DNA of 32,038 nt from NCBI GenBank assembly GCA_013372845.1, contig JAALOD010000024.1, forward strand, positions 1 to 32,038. The letters are read 5' to 3'. This document shows, piece by piece, positions 12,130 to 20,485 of this stretch (position 1 is its first letter; every line of letters starts with the position of its first letter). The notes below the pieces were generated by a model. It was not told where the DNA came from. It saw nothing but the letters and a program-made list of their open reading frames with translations, and searched no databases. A program made the position numbers and the translations under genes. This DNA is from Candidatus Udaeobacter sp. (lineage in GTDB: Bacteria; Verrucomicrobiota; Verrucomicrobiia; Chthoniobacterales; UBA10450).

Positions 12130-14067
12130 ATGCAGCACAGCCCAGCGTTTTCACGTCTGCAAACTGTCCCGCCTGCGCCGGTCAGCCCGCCCAGGTCGAA
12201 GTTGTGGATACTCGATTCATGGCGTGACCTGATTCTATACGTCGGCACGCCGCTTTTGTTGCTGCCGGCTTTCGCGCTGGCCCAGGCCCGCTGGAGTCCG
12301 CAGGATATTTATCTCTTTGTCGCGGCGTTCGGCGCAATGGGACATCACCTGCCGGGGATGATCCGCGCCTATGGCGATCGCGCTTTGTTCGAGCGGTTCA
12401 AATGGCGCTTTATTCTCGCGCCGCTCTTCCTTCTCGCGGTCTGTACGGCCTTTTTTTGGTGGGACCTGAAAGGAATTTTGCTGGTCGTTTTCTTCTGGGG
12501 CGTCTGGCACGGATTGATGCAAACTTATGGGTTCTGCCGCATCTACGACGCCAAAGCTGGAACCTTCGACGCGCTCACCCGGCGGCTCGATTTCGCAATG
12601 TGCGTAATCTGGTTCGCCACGGCCGTAGCACTTTCACCATATCGGCTGAGTGATACCCTCGATACCTATTACATGTGTGGCGGACCCTTTATCCCGCCAT
12701 CAGTCGTTCAACACGGCCAACAACTGTTCCTTTTCGCGGCCATCACAGTTTCAGTCCTCTTTCTTCTGCATTTTGGACGATTGTGGGTCATAGGGAAGCG
12801 ACCCAATCCCGTGAAGGTTGCTCTGCTCGTGACGAGCATCGCGTTTTGGTGGTACTGCAATAATCTTGTCGCGAATATTCTCGTAGGTATTGCGCTGTTC
12901 GAAGTCTTCCACGACGTGCAATACCTCTCGCTAGTCTGGATCTACAACCGCAACCGAGTGGAAAAAGACAGTAATATTGGTGGATTCATGCGCTTTGTCT
13001 TTCGACGGAGCGGTTCACTCATTGGGCTTTATGTAGGGCTTGTCTTTGCCTATGGCTCGCTGAGCTATTTCAATGCCCATCTCGGGATAGATACGGTTAA
13101 ACGCATCCTTACCGGCGTGGTCACCGCTTCCACGCTGCTCCATTTTTATTACGATGGGTTTATCTGGAAAGTGCGGGAGCGCTCCACGCGCCAATCGCTA
13201 GGGCTTGCGGGTGGAACGGCTGACGTATCACTGGGCGGTTTTCTTCCAGGCTGGGCCTGGCACGGCTTGAAATGGGCTGCAGTATTTGTTTTGCCGTTAA
13301 GCGCGCTCTGGTTTTGGCAGACGCACCTCATGGTTCCAGAGCTCCAACGGCGAGCATGGCTTGTAGCAGATGTGCCGATGGGTGCGAAACAGCATTTTGA
13401 TTACGGCCTGGCGTTGCAAAAAGAAGGCCAATGGGAGCAGGCAGAACAACAATATAAAATCGCGCTCAGCTACAAGCCGGCTGATGCCAAGTCGCATATG
13501 AACCTTGCCACTGCCTTGGCGGCGCAGGCCAGGTACGATGCAGCTGTACCACACGTGGAAGAGGCGTTGCGTCTTCAACCCGACAACGGCGAATTTCATT
13601 TCGGTTATGCCAGCTTGCTCCAGCGACTTGGGCGCGGAGACGAAGCCGGACTTCAATACGAAGCGGCGGCGCGTCTCCTGCCGGACTCGCCGGAAGCGCA
13701 TTACGATTATGCATTAATCCTTGCCTCAGCAGGCAAAGGAAATGATGCCCTGAGGGAGTTGCAGAGGACGGTTCAGCTGAGACCCGATTATGTGGACGCT
13801 CAACTAAAATTGGCCGACGCGCTATTTGCAAAAGGTGATCTTGAAGAGGCCAAAATGCATTATACTACGGCGCTTGGTGCGGATCCCAAGTTGGCAGTCG
13901 CTCACAATAGTTTAGGCAGGCTTTACCTGACTCAGGGGCAAATCTCTCAGGCCATTGTTCAATTCGGTGAAGCGTTGCGCCTGAATCCCGATTACAAAGA
14001 GGCCGAGGAAAATCTGCGCGTCGCCAAAGCAAGCGACGCTCAATTTCTTCGACAAACGCACAATTGA
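12130..14067 (+). CDS. Polytopic membrane protein with His-rich motifs fused to C-terminal TPR repeats
   Basis: N-terminal half has many hydrophobic segments with MGHHLPGMIRAYGD, WGVWHGLMQTYGFCRIYD, FHDVQYLSLVWIYNRNRVE and LLHFYYDGFIWKVRE. C-terminal half has degenerate 34-residue TPR repeats (EQAEQQYKIALSYKPADAKSHMNLATAL...). Confidence 0.8.
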   Translation: MQHSPAFSRLQTVPPAPVSPPRSKLWILDSWRDLILYVGTPLLLLPAFALAQARWSPQDIYLFVAAFGAMGHHLPGMIRAYGDRALFERFKWRFILAPLFLLAVCTAFFWWDLKGILLVVFFWGVWHGLMQTYGFCRIYDAKAGTFDALTRRLDFAMCVIWFATAVALSPYRLSDTLDTYYMCGGPFIPPSVVQHGQQLFLFAAITVSVLFLLHFGRLWVIGKRPNPVKVALLVTSIAFWWYCNNLVANILVGIALFEVFHDVQYLSLVWIYNRNRVEKDSNIGGFMRFVFRRSGSLIGLYVGLVFAYGSLSYFNAHLGIDTVKRILTGVVTASTLLHFYYDGFIWKVRERSTRQSLGLAGGTADVSLGGFLPGWAWHGLKWAAVFVLPLSALWFWQTHLMVPELQRRAWLVADVPMGAKQHFDYGLALQKEGQWEQAEQQYKIALSYKPADAKSHMNLATALAAQARYDAAVPHVEEALRLQPDNGEFHFGYASLLQRLGRGDEAGLQYEAAARLLPDSPEAHYDYALILASAGKGNDALRELQRTVQLRPDYVDAQLKLADALFAKGDLEEAKMHYTTALGADPKLAVAHNSLGRLYLTQGQISQAIVQFGEALRLNPDYKEAEENLRVAKASDAQFLRQTHN

Positions 14068-14070
14068 TTT

Positions 14071-14911
14071 TTGGTTGGCCGCGCTCTTCATTTTAATCTG
14101 GATGACGCGTGGCGGGACGAACCGTTGGGTCTTCCTGTGATTGACGCGCGCGCCTGGGGACCGCGGCTGCGCTTCTCTCGCCGACACGCCTCATCGAGCA
14201 ATTTTATCGCGAACACGAGACAAATCTTGGCGCGCCATTCTTACTTTACGGCTCCGGCGACTTTCATCACCTGACCGCGCTGCGCCCGCGACACATTCCA
14301 GAGCGGATTGTGTTGGTTTCCTTCGATAATCATCCTGATTGGGCTGTTGGTCCGGCCAAGTGGGCATGTGGCGGCTGGGTTAATCGTGCGTTGGAGCTAT
14401 CAAATGTCAGCCGAGTGAGCGTGCTGGGGCTGCGGAAATTTCGAGTGCTGGTGGCCGCATCAAATCTTCGGAACCGTCGGGCCGAACGCGCAGGCGTATT
14501 GGAGAGTTCATCCCTGGGCAGACGATCGCCCCGCGAAAGATCGAGAACGTCGGGGCGCGATATTACACGAGAGATTGGCGCGAGCACTTTGAGCAATTTT
14601 GCAAACGGCAGGCGGGAAAACGTTTACGTCACAATCGATCTTGATTGTCTCGATGCTAGCGAGGCGGTGACAAATTGGGAGGCGGGCCGCTTCACATTGC
14701 AGATCTTGAATGGGCGCTTGGGAAATTGCGTGAGTCGTCGCGCAGATTATTGAGGCGATATTTGCGGCGCCTATTCACCGCCAAACGCCGTTTCAAACAG
14801 CGGTTCGCTGCGGAATTCGATCACCCAAAATCCATTTGCCGACTACCGACCGGATCCACCAGATCAATTTGGCAGCCCTGGAAAATTGTGGCCGTTGCTG
14901 TCGGCGCGTGA
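14071..14911 (+). pseudogene. Arginase-family-like protein, frameshifted
   Basis: Pieces in different frames: ALHFNLDDAWRD, LLYGSGDFHHLTAL (about 14235-14280), RIVLVSFDNHPDW, NVYVTIDLDCLDASEAVTNWE, and a C-terminal FKQRFAAEFDHPK. Confidence 0.6.
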
Positions 14912-15035
14912 ATTTTGAGGGCGACTCCGGAGCCCTGCGTTGCAGAAGCTCCGCCTCCATAAGAGGCCGTGGCTAGCTGAGGAAACGAGCACAATCCCGA
15001 CGCTGATCAGCAACGCGCCAACCGCCAGTCGCGGT

Positions 15036-15314
15036 TTAGCTTCTCTTTAGCGCGACTGCTGCCGTCAGCGTGATGAAGATCACGCTCAAACCTTGGAATG
15101 GATAGAGATAACTCAGGTCGAATCGCTGCAGCAATCCGAGTGTGAGAAAGAAGGAGATCGTCATCAGAATAACGGCGGCGGTGACCTTCCAGACAAACTG
15201 GGCGTCCCGAAAACCTGTCGTTGTGGTGGCCACCATCGCTCGTTTCAGAATGAGCTGAGCCGCGACGAAGCTTACGAGAGAAACAACGATGAAAAAGAAC
15301 GCGAGAAAACTCAC
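15036..15314 (-). CDS. SMR/EamA-type small membrane protein, second gene of a pair, probably truncated by frameshift
   Basis: GTG start overlapping upstream stop (GTGA). VSFLAFFFIVVSLVSFVAAQLILKRAM...LSYLYPFQGLSVIFITLTAAVALKRS*. The expected last TM (VGALLISVGIVLVSSAS) lies just downstream in another frame. Confidence 0.7.
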   Translation of the reverse strand: MSFLAFFFIVVSLVSFVAAQLILKRAMVATTTTGFRDAQFVWKVTAAVILMTISFFLTLGLLQRFDLSYLYPFQGLSVIFITLTAAVALKRS

Positions 15315-15715
15315 AGGCGTTCCTCGATTTGTGCGATCGGTTTCGCGACCAGCGCTAATCCAATAACAACCAACGCAATCCCGCACCAACGCAGTGGCGA
15401 AATCAATTCGCCTAGAAAAATCCAACAGCCAAGCGGAACGAGGATATCGACCACACGCGACAAAGGAAAAGCGATGGTGATCGGAATATATCTCAACACA
15501 TAAAGCCAACTGATAAAGCTGGCGATGATGAGAAGAATCGCCCACCACACCAGCGGCGAAGCCAAACCGTTAACGCCGGTCCAGGACCACGCGCTGTCAG
15601 TGTTCGCCACCTCGGTTGCACCGCGCTTCAAAAGAAATTCAGACACCAGCACGCACGCAACGCTGAGAGTAAGTTGCAGCCAGGGGTTGCGGAAACCGGA
15701 AGGACGATTTTGCAT
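15311..15715 (-). CDS. SMR/EamA-type small membrane protein, first gene of a pair
   Basis: Four TM segments with YVLRYIPITIAFPLSRVVDILVPLGCWIFLGELISPLRWCGIALVVIGLALVA. Confidence 0.78.
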   Translation of the reverse strand: MQNRPSGFRNPWLQLTLSVACVLVSEFLLKRGATEVANTDSAWSWTGVNGLASPLVWWAILLIIASFISWLYVLRYIPITIAFPLSRVVDILVPLGCWIFLGELISPLRWCGIALVVIGLALVAKPIAQIEERL

Positions 15716-15771
15716 CCGTTTTTCTAGCCTTTAGTGATGTCATCGCAACCGATTTCGGCTTCGCAGCGAGC

Positions 15772-15842
15772 CTGTAGCCACCGGCCTGTGGCCGGTTACA
15801 GAGCCGGGACCGCCGAGACGGCCCACAGGGCCGTGGCTACAG
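15772..15842. repeat. Palindromic element A2, intergenic
   Basis: Inverted ends CTGTAGCCAC/GTGGCTACAG (10 of 10). Internal CCGGCC-tgt-GGCCGG and CGGCCC-aca-GGGCCG. Confidence 0.85.
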
Positions 15843-15851
15843 CAGATTCGA

Positions 15852-17023
15852 TCAGAGCTGATCGGCGTTAGGAAACCGCTGTAAAACCGGGTCGTGACGC
15901 GTCGGACCTAGATATTTAATGAGGCGGCGAAAGAGCGGATTGAGCAGCGGACTTGTGTGCATGACGTAGAGATCGAGCGGCACAAGCTCGCAATCCAGAT
16001 GCAGTTTCGGCTCGTAGTTCAGCGGGTTGCTGTAGTAATACTTCAAACCCTGTTCTAGCGCCCAGGAAATGATGTCGCGCAGGGTGTAAAAATAAAGATG
16101 CAGATCGAGCGCGACGCTATAGTCAGTCCAATGCATTCGTCATAAATTTTGTCGTCGCAGACGAGGCAAAAGCTGAATGCGACGATCCTGCCAGCTGGCG
16201 CCAGATGAAAAGCGCGCTCGTTCCGGCATCCGCTGTGCGATTGCGCGAAAATAATCTTTGTCAGCGTCTCGAATTTTAATGGTGAACGCTCGTGGACGGC
16301 GAGATACAGGGGTAGATCTCATCAACAAGAGCCGTGATGTCGCTGACTACTCCATCTCGATCTTGGGTGCACGCTCGGCTTTGCGGAATTTTCGGCGCAG
16401 ATCTTTTCGGTCGCCTTGCTAAGTGTGCGAAAATATTCGTCCCAGTTGTTGTAATGGAGTGAAAGCCGCGTCATCGGCATGCTGGGAATCCGGCATAACC
16501 ATTCGGGAAACGTTTCGAGTTCCGAGCGATAGGTCGCCGGAAAATCTTTCAAAACGATCAGTGAAGCTTTGTTCTGCCTTGCATAAGTCGAAAGGCTCGC
16601 CTGCAAGGCGTTTGCCACCCATGCTTCGTCTCTCTCGTCGCACGCGCTCAGGTCGCCCGTGCCGGCTGCACAGCCAACCATCAAAACGCGCATTGTTAGA
16701 AAGCGCGGGAAAACTTTGCGAACACGATCAACGATCGAACTAATTTTGCCTGGCACGCCTTCGATGAGATTTTGCCGGACGAAGAATACGGGCTGGATTG
16801 CTCGCGCATTGCCGGAACCGTCTTCGAGCAGCAGATAACGGTACTCGAAACCACCCTCGACCGTTTCTTCCACGATCTCGTAGTATCGATGGTCTTTGCA
16901 CTTGTTGTGAAACGCTCGTCGCCAGGCGTCGCAATTGTGCAGCTCGGAGCGTGTGACGATCTTTGCCACCCTTTGGGAAGTTGGAACGCTGCTGCTAGGC
17001 GGCATAGGAACAGGTTTTCGCAA
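15852..17023 (-). pseudogene. FemAB/GNAT-like protein (peptidoglycan-biosynthesis-type acyltransferase), frameshifted
   Basis: N-terminal ORF 16322..17023 (FEYRYLLLEDGSGNARAIQPVFFVRQNLIEG..., LHYNNWDEYFRTLSKAT) continues in other frames: KDYFRAIAQRMPERARF (16140..16328), then YSVALDLHLYFYTLRDIISWALEQGLKYYYSNPLNYEPKLHL (15852..16136). Confidence 0.65.
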
Positions 17024-17138
17024 CCTTGCCGCGACTAAAGTTGGATGGTCGGCTGTTCTGCATTCGGTTTAAGAGCGTGAGACTGGCGTCGATCTTCATT
17101 GAAAAGAAAACGCAAGGTGAACAAACCTGCGAGCAAGT

Positions 17139-18290
17139 TTGTCAAAATTGTTCGCACACCGCGTTTTCGAAGTGAATCGTATTGAAGAGCGTTCCTTGCA
17201 ATCGAAGGTCCTGGCGACGGCCGCAGCTGTCGCGCTGGCAATGGTTCTTGGCGCGCTGGATTATTTTACAGGTCGTGATTGGGCAATATCGGCCTTCTAT
17301 CTGCTGCCGACGTGCCTGGCGGCATGGATGGCCGGCCGGTGGGCGGGATTCGCGGTAGGAGCTTTGTGCACAGGCGCGTGGTTCTTCAGCGATGTGTTCA
17401 ATGGCGCAACATATCAGTCTCCGCTGATTCCCGCTTGGAACGCGACCATGCTTTTTATATTCTTTTTGGTTGTCGTCTGGCTACTCACTGCATTCCAGCA
17501 TTCTCACTACCACCTGGAGCAAACAGTCGAGCAGCGAACAGCCGCGCTGCGGACGGAGATTGAAGAACGAAAACGGCTGGAACAGGCTAAGCTCCAGGCG
17601 GAGCGCCTCGGCGTAGTTGGTGCCATGGCAGCCCAGGTTGCGCATGAAATTCGGAATCCGCTTGGCTCTATCTCGCTCAATCTTGACTTGATCGGGGAGG
17701 AACTTCACGCTTTTGCAAACTCCAGCGGCAGTTCCACTGCCGAATGCGACGTGCTCCTCCGCGAAATGCGTTCGCAGGTATTCCGAATCCGCCAGGTGCT
17801 GCAGGAGTATCTCCGGTTCGCGCGAATGCCGAAGTCCGAGCGTGCCGCGGTTTCGCTGCCCGCCTTTCTTGAAGAAAAACTTAATTTCGTGCAGCCGTTG
17901 CTTGATCAAAAGCACGTGGATTTAAGCAGGACGATTGATCCGAACCTACCACCAGTTCAGGTCGATGCCGAGCAACTCTGGGAAGCCATTTTGAATCTAA
18001 TCAGTAATGCGTTGGATGCGATGCCCGATGGAGGAAACCTGACTGTGAGCGCGCAAAGGCATGGCGCGGAAGCTTTGGTATCGATCAGCGATAACGGTCG
18101 CGGCATGACCGAGGAAGAAGCTCGGCATCTTTTTGTCCCGTTCTTTACCACAAAGAGCGATGGCACGGGCCTGGGTCTCGCATACACGCAGCGGGTCGTC
18201 AACGAACATGGCGGTAAGATTAATTGTGCTACGGCGCGGGGCAAAGGCAGCACTTTTAGCATTCAACTTCCACTTGCTGTCGCTGCATGA
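17139..18290 (+). CDS. Membrane-bound sensor histidine kinase
   Basis: N-terminal TM region, H-box VAHEIRNPLGSISLNLDLI, N-box LWEAILNLISNALDAMP, G boxes DNGRGM and GTGLGLAY. Start codon uncertain. Confidence 0.9.
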   Translation: MSKLFAHRVFEVNRIEERSLQSKVLATAAAVALAMVLGALDYFTGRDWAISAFYLLPTCLAAWMAGRWAGFAVGALCTGAWFFSDVFNGATYQSPLIPAWNATMLFIFFLVVVWLLTAFQHSHYHLEQTVEQRTAALRTEIEERKRLEQAKLQAERLGVVGAMAAQVAHEIRNPLGSISLNLDLIGEELHAFANSSGSSTAECDVLLREMRSQVFRIRQVLQEYLRFARMPKSERAAVSLPAFLEEKLNFVQPLLDQKHVDLSRTIDPNLPPVQVDAEQLWEAILNLISNALDAMPDGGNLTVSAQRHGAEALVSISDNGRGMTEEEARHLFVPFFTTKSDGTGLGLAYTQRVVNEHGGKINCATARGKGSTFSIQLPLAVAA

Positions 18291-18389
18291 CATGACGATT
18301 TCCCTTTTTCAATTTTCCGAGCGCGATTGGGTTTTTGTCGCCGCTGGACGATTTGGCATATCGTCAGGCGTAATTCTTTTGGAACGATT

Positions 18390-18785
18390 ATGGAAAACCT
18401 GAGAAACAAATCTGTTTTAGTCGTTGATGACGATCCGGGAATGCTCCGGGCAATGATGAAAGTGCTTGCCAAAGAAGGCATGCGAGTCACGGGACTCTCT
18501 GATCCAACTGCGGTTGTAACGACGCTTGCGGAGTCTGAACCACGATTCGACCTGGTCATTACTGACCTCCGGATGCCCACGTTCAGCGGGCGCGGGGTTT
18601 TAGCGCTTGCCGGCGCGTTGCCAAAACTGCCAGTGATTATCATCACTGCATTTGGCGGACCTCAGGTCGAAGCTCAGGCGCTCCAATTGGGTGCCTTTGC
18701 CTTTCTCGAGAAGCCGGTTGCCGCCGCCGAATTGGTTGATGTGGTAAAGCGTGCGATCGAAGTGTCGCCGATTCAGGAAGTGTAG
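18390..18785 (+). CDS. Single-domain (receiver-only) response regulator
   Basis: VLVVDDDPGM, DLVITDLRMP, IIITAFGG, FAFLEKPV; no output domain before the stop. Confidence 0.9.
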   Translation: MENLRNKSVLVVDDDPGMLRAMMKVLAKEGMRVTGLSDPTAVVTTLAESEPRFDLVITDLRMPTFSGRGVLALAGALPKLPVIIITAFGGPQVEAQALQLGAFAFLEKPVAAAELVDVVKRAIEVSPIQEV

Positions 18786-18800
18786 CTGGATAGCTCCTTC

Positions 18801-19919
18801 CTAGGGGCTCGATCGTTTCGGCGCTGCAGCCTCAAGGGCTTCCACTTTAAGCACGCCTCCGCGGATGTGGAGATCGCGCTGCGGGAATGGGAATTCAATC
18901 CTGGCTTCGCGGAGTTTCTTTTCGATAGCGAAATTAAGATCGCTTCGGTAGCGGCTCGGACGAGCGCTCATTTCGCTGCTCCACACCACCAGCTTAAAAT
19001 CAATCGAGTTCTCTGCAAATTGTTCCAGCAAAACGCCCGGGGCCGGCTCCTTTAAAGTATGGGGATTCTCGTGCGCCACAGCCAGCAGTAAGTCCCGCAC
19101 CTTGGCGACGTCGCTGCCATAAGCTACGCCCACTGGAATGCGGAACCGGACGCGGCGGTCCCCGTACGTCCAGTTGGTTACCGAGGAATCGATGAATTTC
19201 GTGTTTGGCACGATCATCATGATGTTGTCGTTAGTGCGGATAACCGTGCTGCGCGCTCGGATATGCTCGACTTGACCGGCGATCCCGGCTACTTCGACGC
19301 GATCCCCGATTGTAATCGGCCTCTCCGCCAGGATCACCAGGCCGCTAATGAAATTACTGGCGATATTCTGCAAACCGAACCCCACGCCGACTCCGACCGC
19401 GCCAGCGAAAACCGTTAAAGCCGCGAGATGAATCCCCGTGTTCTCCAAGACAATGAAAATGCCGACCACCAGCACGATGTTGCTGACGACTTGGGCAATC
19501 GCGTACTGGAGCGAACGATCGAGGCCGCTTTGCGCAAGCAGCCGGTTAAAGAGAAAGCGTTTCGTTCTCGAAGAAATCCAAAAAACTGCGATCAAGAGCG
19601 CCACCAACAGGAAAAGCTGAAGCAGGCTCAGCCTGATAGCCGGTAGACCGGCGTTCCAGCCCAGTGGAATCCCAGCGGCGTTAATCGCATTGACCGTAAA
19701 AAAGACGATCGACGCCAGACTCAGGATGGTCGTGACGATCGCGATAAAATTTGTATCGATCTTGAAGCGGCTAAAAAAACGGCGAACGACATCGCTTTGT
19801 AGAAATCGTGCAATGACAAGGCCTGCCACGAAAAAGGCAGCGAACGCAGCCAAGCCGAGGAAAGTGACGTAATGGCCGCCTACGTAAAACAGCGGCCGCT
19901 CGAGAAGCGTCAATTCCAC
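18801..19919 (-). CDS. Mechanosensitive ion channel, MscS family
   Basis: FAGAVGVGVGFGLQNIASNFISGLVILAERPITIGDRVEVAGIAGQVEHIRARSTVIRTNDNIMMIVPN is the MscS pore and beta-domain signature. Confidence 0.93.
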   Translation of the reverse strand: MELTLLERPLFYVGGHYVTFLGLAAFAAFFVAGLVIARFLQSDVVRRFFSRFKIDTNFIAIVTTILSLASIVFFTVNAINAAGIPLGWNAGLPAIRLSLLQLFLLVALLIAVFWISSRTKRFLFNRLLAQSGLDRSLQYAIAQVVSNIVLVVGIFIVLENTGIHLAALTVFAGAVGVGVGFGLQNIASNFISGLVILAERPITIGDRVEVAGIAGQVEHIRARSTVIRTNDNIMMIVPNTKFIDSSVTNWTYGDRRVRFRIPVGVAYGSDVAKVRDLLLAVAHENPHTLKEPAPGVLLEQFAENSIDFKLVVWSSEMSARPSRYRSDLNFAIEKKLREARIEFPFPQRDLHIRGGVLKVEALEAAAPKRSSP

Positions 19920-19989
19920 GTTCCCTAGTGTGAACGCGTTATGGGCCTTCGCAACCCTGGAGCCGCGCCGGTCAAATACACGCGTTGGC

Positions 19990-20067
19990 GTTGTAGTGGC
20001 GTTTGTGTCAAACGCCTGAGCTATACGGGAAAAGATAGGCGCTCGCCGCGGCGAGCGCCTCTACAAC
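19990..20067. repeat. Palindromic element A3, between acpP and mscS
   Basis: Inverted ends GTTGTAG/CTACAAC. GGCGTTTG-tgt-CAAACGCC. Perfect 24-bp palindrome AGGCGCTCGCCGCGGCGAGCGCCT. Confidence 0.85.
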
Positions 20068-20086
20068 ATCAGCAGCGTCCGCCAGC

Positions 20087-20335
20087 TTACTGCTGCTTGG
20101 CGCGCTCTTCGATATACTTGATCACGTCGCCGACTGTCTGCAGCTTTTCGGCGTCTTCGTCCGGGACTTCGACCGAAAATTCTTCTTCAAATGCCATCAC
20201 CAGTTCGACAATATCCAGCGAGTCCGCGCCCAAATCCTCAATGAACGACGCCTGTGGCGTAACCTGCTCGGGGTTAACGCCCAGTTGCTCGACAATGATG
20301 TCTTTAACTTTCTCTTCGATCGATTTTTCCGCCAT
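20087..20335 (-). CDS. acpP: Acyl carrier protein
   Basis: [21 protein letters not shown] phosphopantetheine site. Start at [14 protein letters not shown]. Confidence 0.96.
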   Translation of the reverse strand: MAEKSIEEKVKDIIVEQLGVNPEQVTPQASFIEDLGADSLDIVELVMAFEEEFSVEVPDEDAEKLQTVGDVIKYIEERAKQQ

Positions 20336-20485
20336 AAAATTTGTTCGGTTTGTGTTGGTGCGCGTGGAAAAGCCTAAAGCATTTCCGGGCACAGCATGGC
20401 AAGTAAATGAATTAAAGAGGTTGTCAATCATTTTCGGGTTTGGCACTTACACCTTCACGTTTGCTTCCGTTTGCCATTCGAGTAG

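Noticed and set aside
14915-14990. Possible degraded palindromic element (AGGGCGACTCCGGAGCCCT...)
   Set aside because: Only one short imperfect palindrome; the segment is better explained as the frameshifted 3' end of the SMR gene plus spacer.
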